This document shows, one piece after another, positions 31,444 through 42,935 of a stretch of 64,000 bases of DNA. A program made the translations under genes and the position numbers. The first letter of the stretch is position 1, and every line of letters starts with the position of its first letter. A model generated the notes under the pieces. The model saw only the letters and a list, made by a program, of their open reading frames with translations, did no database searches and was not told where the DNA came from. Origin of the DNA: Hyposmocoma kahamanoa (lineage: Eukaryota; Arthropoda; Insecta; Lepidoptera; Cosmopterigidae); NCBI RefSeq assembly GCF_003589595.1, contig NW_020653200.1:2855955-2919954 (forward strand). The letters run 5' to 3'.

Positions 31444-32799
31444 TCCGGGGTTTTTCCTTGGTTGGCGGGGCAGCCCTTCACGGGTTGCTTACCCGCTAAT
31501 TGGGCCCCCAACTTGCCACCGTCGGCCAGCGGTGCACCGTGCTTCGGATCCCGCTAGCCTCCAGAACCGAGTGTTGAGTGTGGCAGTACAAGAAGCTACT
31601 TACTACTCGTAGTTAGACGCAATGCAACTGTTCATACCCAACCACCTAATGGCAACTCCCGAACTCGAGCCGGAACACGGATAAACCATTTGGCGACTCG
31701 ACTGCGTCGGGAGGGTGCTAACTACCCACGGCCGAAGCCTACCACCAGTAGTTGTTGCTCTTTAGCACCACTCTCTTGTAAGTCTCTTTAGCAAGTCTCT
31801 TGTAAGGTCTCGAGGGTATACCTACGGAAGCGAGCAACATCAACCCCCAACATAACGATGACATGACGCGGTAACTCATGCAATTTTAAACTCTTTTCTT
31901 CCGCTTTTTCAGCTATAATTGGATATAACTGGAAAATTGTGAAAACAATAATATTAACTAACATTTATATGAAGAAACGTATTAAATTCTTGCTTTTCAA
32001 AGAAAATATGACTTCGGTGGCAATTTTTCCCAACTTCGGTGGAAGCTTTTCTGAATTCGGTGGCATAAAATCCTCGAAACCAAGGCCACGGGACTCAGAA
32101 AATATATGTTTTTATATTACTAGTATACGACAATACCTCTAAAACCAATAAATTGTTATTAGATTTTAGTTGTCACGACTCATATTATAAAAAATATTAC
32201 TTACAACCATAAAATTTAGTTTTGAAATATCGTATACACTGAATTAAAATATCAACCTGGACCAAATCCATCGAATTACGTATTTACACGCAAAAAGTCC
32301 AAAATAAGGCAACAAATCATCCACCTGTTCAGGGGGGCGATGGACGAATAATACGAACGAATTTTGAAGCTTCTAAAATGCTTCACGTGTGATATGTAGG
32401 GTGATTAGTAACTGCCATCGAATTCCCCCATAAGATTTGGACACGCAGCAATCTTGGTATTGTGATAAAACTATAACCTAGTTTATTGTGAAATTCAGAT
32501 CATTAGTACTGTTATCTAATTTATTATACGTGAACTAAAGTTTAATATTGATATGCGGTCTCAATTCTGAAAAAAATGACACTTTGTGTTGGATTTTTTG
32601 TGTTGTCCAGTTTTAGGTATTTCGGATTTTTTCCATTAGGTTCGAAATGTTTATTGGGAATATTTTGTGCTCTTCAGTTAGCTTTTGACTTTATATACTC
32701 TTTTTTTGTAGGATTTTGTTTTGATAAATAAGCGGAGTTTATTGCATGGACACAGAAAATTGCGGCTTTGGAGAAATGCCCATTTCGTAATATGTCTCT

Positions 32800-33490
32800 A
32801 TCGAGGGTGAAAACCAAACCTGTCAGATTGCGGGCAAGCAGTAGATTTAGCCATTTAGTTTTATTCAAATACTACCTAACTAGGTACCCTAAAAACCGTG
32901 GTGCCGTCACAAGCTGGTTATGATGTTCAAAAGACGATACTAAAAAGCCAATTACTAAATTGATATTAATTTAAAAAAATGTATAAGGTAACGCAATTAG
33001 GTTAGTTCTGTAATAAAAAAATATGCGTGTTACAATAAAATCCACTGAATGGCCTTGTCCATGATTTACATATATGTAAATATGACAAAGCATATTTAAG
33101 TAAAATTTTAATATATTATGCATGTACACACGCCAGCACATCAAGCTACACATTGACGTATCTTGTTCCGTTGCGTTGGAGGCGATTTTCGAACAAAAAT
33201 GTGTAGTCTGATGTGCCGTTGTCCGTACATATGTTAAACACTTTCTTGTACCACAAAATAAATTACAAATTTTAACAAACAATTTAACTGTACAAATGAT
33301 AACATCCTATTAATGGGTCTCATCCACCTCGTTCGTCATTTTCACCTTTATTTTTGCCAGTTTTGGCAACTAAAGCTGTTCTATAAAACCATTCAAATCT
33401 TATACAAAAGGAGGTTTTATAACAATACTTAAAAACATTAAATTTGAAAAGTTTGTTAAAAAATATTCAGTTAAAACTAAAAAGATTTGC
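32800..33490. other. Intergenic, nothing recognised
   Basis: It contains a protein-like short minus frame (32868-32674) that overlaps the edge of repeat X and may be part of it. Otherwise AT-rich without features. Confidence 0.3.
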
Positions 33491-33599
33491 GTTGTGCTGT
33501 TAGATGTTGTGTTGTTTATTAAATGTATTTTTTTTTTTAATTTTGCTGTCCAATTGTTAATATTTGTTTTCGTGATAAATTTTATACCTTACTATGATG

Positions 33600-34740
33600 G
33601 CACACAAAACAATAATCGCTTGTACTACAGAGATCCTTTTTTAAGAAGGCGTTACTCAATTTCAAAATGGTTTGGTGTCTGTCATTCTACCGTTCAGGGG
33701 ACCTGAGTTTCACGAGACTGGCTCATTCAAAAGGAGATCAGATCAAACGACCGATGTATTATCGTCAGCCAAGTTTTAAGAAATTTGAAGTCTACTTACA
33801 CAACATCACAAACAATATCGAAGAAGTGAGAGATTTAAGTAATAACCTGTGAACTGACGGGAGAATACTTCTAGTTGAAATACACAGTCGAAAACCATCT
33901 AGGGGTCTAAGTTACCTTCGTGGTGAATGTTCACCGATTCCACGGCGCCGACTCAACCGGCGAGAGGTAAACCCGGTTGTTTAGTGGGGTAGGCCCTCCA
34001 GTCTGGAGGGAGAGTCCCCAAATAACCCCTGAGTCTCCTTGGGCTCAGGGGTATCTAAAATATTTTCCCCCCGTGAAAAAAAGGGGTCCAAATTACCTAC
34101 TCCGTATAGCCAGATTAAGGTTTGCTCAAATTTGTACAACATGGACTCGTGTGAGCTGAAGTTGGGTTTCATTTTTTGATGGAGCTAGAATCTCTTTGCC
34201 TCGGTGAGGACCGACGTCGCGGAGTAATAAGAAGACCTGAAAGATCGTTACGCACTCATATGTTTCGAAGCGACTACGCCCGCCGTACTGTGTCGGGTCT
34301 GTTGTGGTTTGGGCAGGTATAACTTCATAAAGATCTTACGGAGTTAGTTTTCAAGAGAAACGACTCTCTCAATGTGTTGTGTGATACATCAGGCTCCTAA
34401 TTCTTCATATATAACAAGCACTAGCCGTTTGATGGTGTCTTCATGGATCACAATGCTCAAGCACACGGAGCAGGAGAAGTAGACGCATACCTGGCTGAGG
34501 TCGGGATCCCAAAATCCCGACTTCAATCCTATTCAGCATCTACGAGACATTCTGAAAATACGTGTTAGCTTTCTCTTTTCTGGCCCCACATACTATCTGA
34601 GAGCTTAAAACTGTTATTACTGCCGAATTTGAACGTATTTCTCAGAAAATCGTGAAAACTCTTATACATTGTGTGCCACGAAGAATTGCAGAAGACATCT
34701 CGGGAACAGTAGGCCGCACTTGATACTAAGTTTCTTTTTG
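33600..34740 (+). pseudogene. Dead Tc1-like transposase, third family
   Basis: Fragments in changing frames read YYRDPFLRRRYSISKWFG and VCHSTVQGT (helix-turn-helix), RFHETGSFKRRSDQT (33700-33760), DESRIS (about 34180), MDHNAQAH (about 34443, second aspartate) and PDFNPIQHLRDIL (about 34520, where the catalytic glutamate is glutamine). The order is that of a Tc1-like transposase with many stops and shifts. It differs from the two intact elements. A GC-rich insertion (33905-34110) splits it. Confidence 0.65.
33905..34110. repeat. Structured GC-rich insertion in the Tc1 pseudogene
   Basis: Positions 33998-34015 (CCCTCCAGTCTGGAGGG) and 34027-34052 (CCCCTGAGTC...GGGCTCAGGGG) form strong hairpins, and a CCCCCCGTGAAAAAAAGGGG hairpin follows. 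It lies where helix-turn-helix and DDE parts should be continuous. It may be the 3' untranslated region of a LINE or a structured non-coding element. Confidence 0.45.
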
Positions 34741-34766
34741 TCTTTTATGAATATTGTTTAATAAAG

Positions 34767-34868
34767 GACAATTCTGCCGGACAATTCTCGGAACGAAAAC
34801 GGGCACAACTGCTGTATAAAGTACGCATAGTTGCGCCTTTTTTCGTTACTAGGGCAGAATTGTCAGCT
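34767..34868. mobile_element. Short foldback element
   Basis: GACAATTCTGCCGGACAATT on the left and GGGCAGAATTGTC on the right pair as inverted repeats around AACGAAAA...TTTTCGTT, about 100 bases in all. It is non-coding and directly follows the Tc1 pseudogene. From here to 35530 nothing else is recognised. Confidence 0.5.
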
Positions 34869-35552
34869 AAGTGTCACTTCTTTTTTTGTTGGAATTATTA
34901 AGTACGTACCATACAAATTAAACCAAGAAAGGCTAATTTACATACCAAACGTTTTTTAATCGTATCAAATTTTTTTGTTCACTATGTTGCATTAATTTAT
35001 CATTTCGTTACACTTAATACTTAAGGTACTGAAATGATTCAGAGGTGACAGGTTTTTTCTTGCACAGGAATGTATTTTGAGACAAATGTCAGTTACCTAT
35101 ATAAATAAAATAGAAATTGAAAACAAGAGCTAGTGAAAATTGCGATGTCATCTTATTATATCAGAGGTAGAGTTGAAACCCGAAAAGGCTCACTAAGGCT
35201 GTTACGATTTTGAGAAAATCAGACGCGGCTTCGAATGCGCATGAACCGATACGGTACAATGCGTCAAGCGTGTTTCATGATGGCGTTCGCTTTATTTCCT
35301 CCAATAAATTAAATGTGGTGAGCGTATGTAGAGCATCCTTGTAAACAAACCCTACTCTTTTAGTGACTGACCTGTTCTATAGCATGAACTGTGCGCCTAT
35401 AATCAGCACTTTCTCATTTTCCAACGCACTATACTAAAAATGTGTATGTATGTACCCTTGACGCATGTTAATATCCTTTAACATATAACAAGATAAGTTT
35501 TCACGAATTTACGGTACGAGTTATTAGAGTTAGTCAATATTCGTAGACATAC

Positions 35553-36061
35553 CTTTCTTCAAAGCGTATACTGGAGCGGCTGATGTCACTCCAGGCGCTC
35601 ATAGATCGCCCACGGCCTCGATGGTACGTGGCACCCGTAGCTAGGGCAGCGGTGGTCGTTGGCCGCCTCTCCAGTTCCACTTCGGGCGGAAAGTTTACTT
35701 TGATGGAGCCTCGAGAGGACGGGCCCTCAGCGGATTCTCCGCCGCCGGAGAATTCCATTTCAAAAGCTGCATATTCGGGTCCCTCGTCGTGATCGGCCTC
35801 ACTGCCGTCACTCGCTGCAGAGAGCGCCTCGTATCCGTAGCCTGGGCGGGCGCCGCCGCCGCCGCATACGGCCGCGTTGGCCCCGCCGCGGCCGCATTCC
35901 GACCCTGCAGCCAGCCTTGGCGAGGCTTCGATGCGGCTCAATGACGATGCCTTTGCCGACTGCCCTCGCACATTTAGCGGCGAACTTCGTGATGAGAAGT
36001 GGTTGGAATAACGTAGTTTGCTGTGGCGGAACGTGGTGCCGCTTATGATTGTCGGGAAGGA
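35553..36061 (-). CDS. Probable internal exon of a host gene, product unknown
   Basis: A 509-base GC-rich open block in AT-rich surroundings is bounded by an acceptor (TTTTAG, 36062-36063) and a donor (GAAAG|GTATGT, 35551-35552). It enters in phase 0 and leaves in phase 2. The 169 codons read SFPTIISGTTFRHSKLRYSN, then serine/arginine-rich sequence, an acidic glycine-rich middle (EGPEYAAFEMEFSGGGESAE) and SIKVNFPPEVELERRP. It looks like a disordered regulatory or cytoplasmic segment. I do not recognise the family. No other exon of this minus-strand gene could be linked, and the CpG-rich block at 36540-36720 might be its promoter. Frame length and composition argue against a chance frame. Confidence 0.6.
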
Positions 36062-36539
36062 CTAAAACTTAGGTAAATTGGTAAACTATCAATAACGGCT
36101 TTCACTGTTATTTAGTTCAAAATTGTCTTTCCACCAATTTATCTTTGTCACACTTCCACTCGACACATCAACAAAATTATTGTAGGTTATTTTGTCAAAA
36201 GTATCAATCAAATGTGTTCCATGTATATAATACGAATTTAAATTTACCGCGACAAATAGGAAATCACTACAACAATCATCACAATGATATGGTCAGCTTT
36301 GCACTGTGTTGTTAGGAATCTCGATTTTATGATTGACAATGTGTATCACTGTGTCTAATGGTTCAATGAGAAAAAATAAAAGACTTCATATCACAATATA
36401 CGAGTAAATAGTCGCTAAATGCCACGGTTTGTTTCCGTCTGGTGACTATTCTGTAGTCAAATGGTAAGTTTTGTTAATGGGGCAGCTAAACAATACAGCA
36501 GTATAGAACGTACTTTCCATGCGTAAAGCGAACGTCGTG

Positions 36540-36720
36540 AAGTGAGCTGAGTGCTGGTTGGTGAAGTGAAGTGCGCGCAAATAGCGACGACACGACGGGC
36601 GGGGCAGATCGATGCGGCAGTCTGGTGGCGGGTGATAGCGCCCATCGCGCCCTTTCGTAGTTCGCCTGCTCACCGCCTCCTGCTAAACACCGCAAATCGC
36701 GGTGCTCACCTGTTTGCGCT
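36540..36720. promoter_or_regulatory. CpG-rich block, possible promoter
   Basis: GC content rises sharply here, with many CpG dinucleotides (GACGACACGACGGGCGGGGC). It lies about 500 bases upstream of the minus-strand exon at 35553-36061 and about 650 bases upstream of the plus-strand signal-peptide exon at 37379. It could serve either. Only composition supports it. Confidence 0.3.
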
Positions 36721-37378
36721 TGACTTTTCTTTCAATAATACTACTTATACGCATACGCTTAGACAAGTTTATAGGTACCATGATGATGATGAACAACAAG
36801 GATCAAATCTTAAAATATTGTTATGGTTCAGTTCGGGTACTGAGCGATATGTATTTCAAATAACTGAATTTAGATCTGCGCGAATACTGAACCACAGCAA
36901 TATAGTGTGGAGATACACCTTTGCTTATGTTACACGGGGTTATTTCCAAAATATCCGGAAGCTCTTGACACAGTACGAAAGGGATAAGACCACATATATA
37001 TAGATGAGTCAAGTATTTACCCTTGTTATATTTTTATTGCGTTCTATGTATTTTGTTTAATGTGTCGTTGTAGGTAGGTACGTACAAAGGTCAAATTATC
37101 TATCTTGTGATCGGTATACATAAGTACATAACTTCCTCTTTGGCATTGCCGCGACTGCCTAGTAGTGAACAAAACTCAAGATTGTGTATAAATGCTACCA
37201 ATTACTCAAATACTTTTGAGTGCCATGATCATAATGTTTACGTCTTTGTTTTAAACTGTTGATACAAACTTCGGATGTGTAAAAAAATTGTTGTTACAAT
37301 ATTATCACGAGCTAAGTTCACACAAAATCATTCATTATGTATCGAATTTCCCTCAGAAGATCTCGTAAACTTTTCCAA

Positions 37379-37435
37379 ATGGAGAAAAGTACGGTGTTAA
37401 TATTATTTACTTTGGCTCTGGTTCCTGTGGCCAAG
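37379..37435 (+). CDS. Secreted-protein gene 1, exon 1 (signal peptide)
   Basis: ATG at 37379 opens MEKSTVLILFTLALVPVAK, a typical hydrophobic signal peptide, and ends in phase 0 at CCAAG|GTATTT. An in-frame ATG 42 bases upstream (37337) would add 14 basic residues. I prefer 37379 because it gives a clean signal peptide. The next exon starts in the matching phase at 37704. The same arrangement is repeated at 55088, which makes a chance frame unlikely. The gene would encode a secreted or membrane protein of unknown function. Confidence 0.65.
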
Positions 37436-37703
37436 GTATTTTATTTGAGTTACGGATATTAACTTGATTGTACGAGTACGAACTTGCAATAAGCTCATCA
37501 ATCAGTCTCAACTATCTTGACTTGACCTCAGAACAAATAGTAGTTCTACGTGAATTTGTGAACATCCATCTCAGTGTTTGAGTTTGGCGATAAATGATGA
37601 ACACCTGATTAATGCTGAACATTTCAAAGTTCCTCGTCTTTAGTTAGCGTTTTAGTATACCCGTAAAAATTTATAGTTTCAGTAGATATTATTCTTGTTC
37701 CAG

Positions 37704-37767
37704 TCCGCCATTCCAGGAACGTTTTTTTGGAAGCCGCGCATGGCTATTGACCTGTCCATTCCTACTG
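37704..37767 (+). CDS. Secreted-protein gene 1, exon 2
   Basis: Bounded by TTCCAG and ACTG|GTAAGC. It enters in phase 0 and leaves in phase 1, and encodes SAIPGTFFWKPRMAIDLSIP then T. It closely matches exon 2 of gene 2 (57673-57739), with AIPGTFFWKPR conserved exactly. Conservation between paralogs supports a real coding exon. I do not know a named domain with this motif. Confidence 0.75.
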
Positions 37768-38224
37768 GTAAGCAAAACAAAAACATGTCTATAATAAAAC
37801 TGTTAAAACAAAAACATGTCTATAATAAAACTATTAGCGCCCAGTTACACGAGGCGAAGTTATCGCACCGCGTGCGCCAAATTCAAACTGGACTCGCCCG
37901 CGTGTCCGGGACGCTCATTTCAGTTAAAACGTAAAAGTTAAATAAATAGAGCGTATTTTGCCATGACAGTTAGACCGTCGCGGATTCCGCTTGGCGACCG
38001 CGCGGCAGTACTTTAAAAAAAGTCAGTGTTATTTACAACATCGTGTATTTTTTTGTCTGTTTGATGCATGTCTGAAATCACTTGCGCAGTTACTCCTAAA
38101 TAAAACCAACGATATACATCTTTGTACCAATAAAAGGATATGACGCATAAGTCTTAATCACTTACTTAGTAGCAGTAGAGTTCCTTGTGAAAGTGATGTG
38201 AAGAAACTTGAGAAAGTCGCCAAA

Positions 38225-38445
38225 CAGTGATGTGAGCATTATTGCGTTCCTCTTTTGAAATGTAAGGGCACTGGTGAAATTCAGGCACATGAGATTTGTC
38301 AACTTATGCATCAGGATTACGGGCATTGTGGCCTTGCCCCTCAGATCTTTTCGATTTGGAGCTTTGAGTGGCGCTGCAACTGTTATGGACAGGCGTGTAG
38401 CTTACCATCAGGCTTGTACGACTTATTTGTCCCGTCAATCGATAT
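38225..38445 (-). repeat. Dispersed 230-280-bp repeat (copy 4)
   Basis: Inverse relative of 6118-6395, with GATCTGAGGGGCAAGGCC, GCCACTCAAAGC and CAGGCGTGTAGCTTACCATC on the strands as expected. It lies in the long intron of gene 1. From 38460 to 39640 nothing else is seen. Confidence 0.65.
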
Positions 38446-39645
38446 AAAAAAAACCTAAAAATATTTTTGTTAACAAAAGTACCTAATTACAGAAGAGGTA
38501 AGCGCGTATATTGCATTGACTTCGAACAATCTCCGATCAATAGATAATTGGACGCATTCCCTGTGCTGTTAATAGTTTTGTTTTTAGTTTTTGTCCTGTA
38601 TGTTTACTAATTTTAAACCATTACTGACTTCTTTAATTACTAGTACTTATGTGGTCAGTGTTTAAAACTATTATAATTATATAATTAAAATTAAATACAA
38701 GTGGTAAGGCGATTGAGAGAAGGGGCTTACATAAAAAAAATATTTTCCAGGCTGTTGTTACTCGCAGTTACTATCCGTACCCGCCCTGTGTTCTCGAGTC
38801 TAAAGAAACTTTATATTTGTTGTATTTAAAAAAATGTTAATTGTTTTATCATACTTCATACTGTAAGAAACCCCCGAATCGCTTTACATGTTACCTATTC
38901 AGATTTCGGTCAGTATAATCTTCGGCACAAATTATCTCAGTACCGGCACGCTGTGATGGCCGTTTTGACAGATCACAAAATAGTGAGGTCAAATCTCAAT
39001 TCATTATCGTAAAAATACAATCAAATGCGAGCCGGACCTATAAGTTTTTAGATTTATAACTAGTATTGCAAGGGGTAGTTGATTAAAAAGTTTTAATAAA
39101 ACGAAATTAAAAATGTTTACTTAATATGTCGTCAATTCGAAACTGCTTTGTTTTGCATTGAGCTTTGACACGAGTTTGTCTCCGTATTGTATTTAATTTT
39201 TTAAATTTCGAATTTCGAAACACAAAAAAAAAGTTGTGTTGTAAAATTATATATTCCATAAATTTTACTGCACGGCACTAATTGACAACAATGTACAGCA
39301 ATTATCTCCTTATACACGAGATCACAATATACACACGGGTCTAACCGAGATTTATTTAGTATGGAGAAACTTATTGAGTGCTACCATAGCATAATAAGAG
39401 CAAGTAGGAAAATTCCCGCCTGTGCAGCGTGTAAATGCCTACACTTCGCGCGATGCGTAGGGTTGTTACATTATATTTTAGTTGCATTACAGCACAGACA
39501 TATATATATCTAGATAGACGCCGCAAGTGTACGTACTTCGCGTGCCCAAAGTAAGTGAAATTCACTTACTTGCCGCTGCACACACACACACTTCAGAACG
39601 CGCTCGACCGTTATCGTAGATAAACACCAGTCGAAAACGCGAAAA

Positions 39646-39725
39646 ATGCGTAATTGTGCCATTATAAACTGCAAAAGCACCTTAACTGTGGGTAAACGGG
39701 TAAACAGGGACGTTTCCTTCCACGG
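39646..39725 (+). CDS. Possible THAP-domain first exon
   Basis: ATG at 39646 reads MRNCAIINCKSTLTVGKR then VNRDVSFH. The C-x4-C spacing followed by VSFH matches the start of the C2CH THAP zinc finger (CxxxxC...FHxFP). The exon would end after FH plus two bases, at the non-canonical donor GG|GCAAGT, a GC-AG intron start. That is exactly the phase used in the clearer THAP gene at 60657. Without the GC donor the frame stops six codons later. No second exon was found nearby, so it may be a decayed copy. Confidence 0.4.
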
Positions 39726-39729
39726 GCAA

Positions 39730-41440
39730 GTGATTTTGTAATCAGAAGATGCATCATTTATTTTAAAAATAATTATTTTGGTTTTGTACGAATTTCGAGA
39801 AAACAAATATGCAACCGAGTGTATGCCTCATGCTTTGTAATACATTGCGACTTTTACTTGGTGTGATATATTTGTGATCCTTTGTTATATGTTATATACG
39901 CCATGAGTATCGAACGAACGCACTTTTATATAATGCATTCAGTTTCGTCGTACGGTCGCTTGTATATTTTTTTGGCCAAATTTAACATTTAGTGATACCT
40001 ACGTTAGGCAACACGACGAAGGTGGTCTAGTTTATTCCACCTAATGCTATCCAAATATACAGAGTAGCAGAGTTAGAAATCCGAGAAATAATAAAGAAAT
40101 CACAAAAATTTCACACGAGGCCGTCATAAAGTAAACCTCCTCTGATTAATAAGATTATACCATATTTTGTCAGCAGTAACATTTTCACTTGTCTTGGTAT
40201 TCATCAATTTGATCAATTACCAACAGAAAACCATCTAGTAAAATTAATGAAGGCAGTCGCAAGTTCATACATTGACGTGCGTATTCATTATTTAAGTTAA
40301 TCGATAAGATGTTCTATTACAAAAAGATGTTATGTAATAAGCTCATTTCACTGGATGAACTATAATTTCAATAATTGAAGTCGATAAAACATTAAAGTCT
40401 TAATTTTTACAAGTAATAAACATTTTAAAAAAGCAAGTAAAATAAAGGACTTAACTATCTTATTCTAGTATTTTTCTATTATACTATTATTACGACTACT
40501 TGTAATCAACAAATATACTTGAACAAAAATTATTCTATTTAGAATCGATTAATTGAATGGAATACGCGTGTTTACTCGTATTCCGTGCTGAATTAGTACT
40601 GACAAATTTTAAAGGAATAGATGTAGACAAAATAAAGTATGAACTAACTGACAATTACAATATATTTAGATATGGGTGTGCTGCTCGGGCTACGATTTGG
40701 TAGTACGGTAGGGACTTAAAATACCCACCATACTACTAGTGGGAAAAGTTCTCGTTAAGCTTGAGCGGGCGGATGAAATCTTATTACGTTGTAGTTGACA
40801 ATAAATCTCACCTCTATTTATAATAAGGCCTCAAATAATGTGCATAACACAATTTATCAGGAGAGGAGTAATGGTTCTGCGAACAAAATTAATCGATAAC
40901 TATTTGATGCTTTTATAGGAGAATTACAAGATGTCACATGTATTTCTACGTAATTTGTTTCATGCACATAGCTCGTTTTATTTTTATGACTTTTATGTGG
41001 TCGAAACCCTTTTTGACATACAATGATCACATGAGGCTTTATCATTGCCAAGGGTATGAAATACAATATAATATTGTAAGACAAGTTGGTTAAGTAACAT
41101 TTTCGCGATTCTTGTAATAAACAAAAGAAGGGTCGAGTGCCGAGTCATGCGTCCAAATGGATTTTATTAAGAACATTTCTCTTCGGTGCTCCATTCGTGA
41201 CGTTTCCGAGTGATGAACAGCTGCCACGTAGGTAGTAAGTACTACGGTAATGCTCCGCTCACGGGATAAAATATTCTGTAAATAATTAACTGTTGTGTCA
41301 CAAAGCAACTGTCACTGTTAGTCACTGCTACATAGTAAGAATAAATAAAATAAAATGACGGTTTATTATCTTACCACGAGACATCAGATCGTATATTATG
41401 AAGTAATAAAACTATCTTTTAATTGAATAAAAAACATACT
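39730..41440. other. AT-rich intron or intergenic sequence, nothing recognised
   Basis: No coding or repeat signal that I can support. Confidence 0.3.
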
Positions 41441-41454
41441 CTTTAATAGAAAAA

Positions 41455-41580
41455 AAGGAACCGACTTTCAACTTTGCAAATGTACCCTCTTTCCAACAAA
41501 AACCAATTATCAAAAACGGTCACAAATGCCGTAATCGTGTAATCGCGTAATATACACATAAAAAAATACAGTCGGATTGA
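41455..41580 (-). repeat. Dispersed repeat with AACCGACTTC ends (copy 3, partial)
   Basis: On the minus strand it shares TTGTTGGAAAGAGGGTAC and the TACGCGATTACACGATTACG region, and it ends GAAAGTCGGTTCC in the manner of 6899-7160. Confidence 0.5.
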
Positions 41581-42016
41581 AAAGACTAACAATATTAAAT
41601 ATAAATAGTAATTAATAGATTCAAGCGTTACTTAGCGGAAGTCCAAGTTGCGTTTGTGTTATTTATGTTATGCGGAGCGAATGAGGTACAATTAACTGCA
41701 TGAAAAAAATATTCAACAGGAGCACAGCTATTTTGCACCCCACCGGGTTCGCGGAGAAGCAAATTAGTTTCCTTTCACTTTTACAAATACAAATAGTGAT
41801 TAAATTCGACCAAATGCGCAAAAAGCCAAATGGCTAACACATCAAGATCTTCTCTTGTTCTCTTGATGTACGAGATTTATGCAGAACTTTTTCTAATAAT
41901 AATAAACTTTTTAATTAAAATTTTATTGAATTGTTATTTAATTATTTTTTGTGAAATTACTCCACTAGTTTGTTATAATTATTAATACAAAGATCGAACA
42001 CTCAGAAAAAATTCCT

Positions 42017-42085
42017 TCGATCCGGTCAGATTCGAACCGACGTCTTCTTGCATACTGTGCCAGACGCTATACCAACTAAGCCACG
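42017..42085 (-). repeat. tRNA-like SINE head, second family
   Basis: On the minus strand, GTGGCTTAGTTGGTATAGCG is an A-box/D-arm and GTCGGTTCGAATCTGAC a closed T-arm with B box. The acceptor stem does not pair well and the anticodon arm is unclear, so it is not a functional tRNA. An AT-rich body continues toward 41900, which fits a tRNA-derived SINE. Confidence 0.55.
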
Positions 42086-42935
42086 AAACGAACCAACGGA
42101 CATCACGAATTTTTCTATGTGCTTGGGTCGTGTCTTTGTATTTGGTTTTTCAACGACTATTTAGTCTAAACTTTTAAGTAGTATAAACTTTTTATTATGG
42201 ACTTATTATCTATACAGTTCGAGCAAAATCCTTAAATTATGTGGACATTTCTCCAAAACCGCAATTTTCTGTGTCCATGCACTAAACTCCACTTATTTAT
42301 CAAAACAAAAATCTACAAGAAAAGACAGTATAATATAGGTCGAAAGTTAACTGGAGAACACAAAATCTTCCCAATAAACCTTTCGGACCTAATGGAAAAA
42401 AAAATCCGAATGGTTTAAAACCTGACAACGGTGGCGTGTCCGAAATGCAGAATCCAACACAAAGTGCCATTTTTCTCAAAATTGAAACTGTGTATCAGTA
42501 TTAGACTTTAGTTCACGTATAAAAAATTAGATGACAGTACTTACTTTTAATCTGAATTTCACAATAAACTAGACTATAGTTTTGTCACAATACCAAGATT
42601 GCTGCGTGTCCCAAGCTTACGCGGGAATTCGATGGTACTTATTAATCACGCCAAGATTCAGAGTAAAATTCAAAGAAAATCAGAAGTGAAGCATTTTAGA
42701 AGCTTCGCAATTCGTTCGTATTATTCGTCCATCACGCCCCTGCGGCTGGAAAGAACAGGAGGAGGATTTGTAAACACGTAATTCGGTGGATTTGGTCCAG
42801 GTTGATTTGTGAATTCGGTGTATACCATATTTCAAAAATTAAATTTTATGGTTATATGCAATATCTTTTATAATATGTGTTGTGACAACTAAAATATAAT
42901 TACGATTTATTGGTTTTAGAAGTACCGTTCTCGAG

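Larger units (their letters stand above)
29965..31857 (-). mobile_element. Jockey-type LINE with internal deletion
   Basis: The 5' side (31857-31450) is GC-rich and mostly non-coding. It is followed by the endonuclease-RT linker (31443-30910), a partial RT (30824-29990) and the extreme C-terminus joined directly to RT. The element is inserted into repeat X copy A, so it is younger than that copy. A perfect 30-base palindrome at 30109-30138 lies inside the RT part. Confidence 0.75.
29690..32790 (-). mobile_element. Non-autonomous repeat X, copy A, split by a LINE
   Basis: Read on the minus strand, 32790 to 32140, 32130 to 31860 and 29964 to 29690 align in order and orientation with 42238-42930, 44288-46115 (minus Tc1) and 46370-46660. 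Recurrent CCACCGAA/TTCGGTGG motifs mark the middle part. A LINE (29965-31857) sits between the last two blocks, and about 250 bases present in copy B are missing there. No conserved frame is shared, so the family is probably non-autonomous. Its superfamily is unknown. Confidence 0.65.

Noticed and set aside
36551..37003. 150-codon plus-strand gene
   Set aside because: The open frame begins in the CpG-rich block and runs into ordinary AT-rich sequence with no motif. Length is explained by the GC-rich start.
42017..42085. Functional tRNA gene on the minus strand
   Set aside because: D-arm and T-arm are good but the acceptor stem does not pair and no convincing anticodon loop forms.
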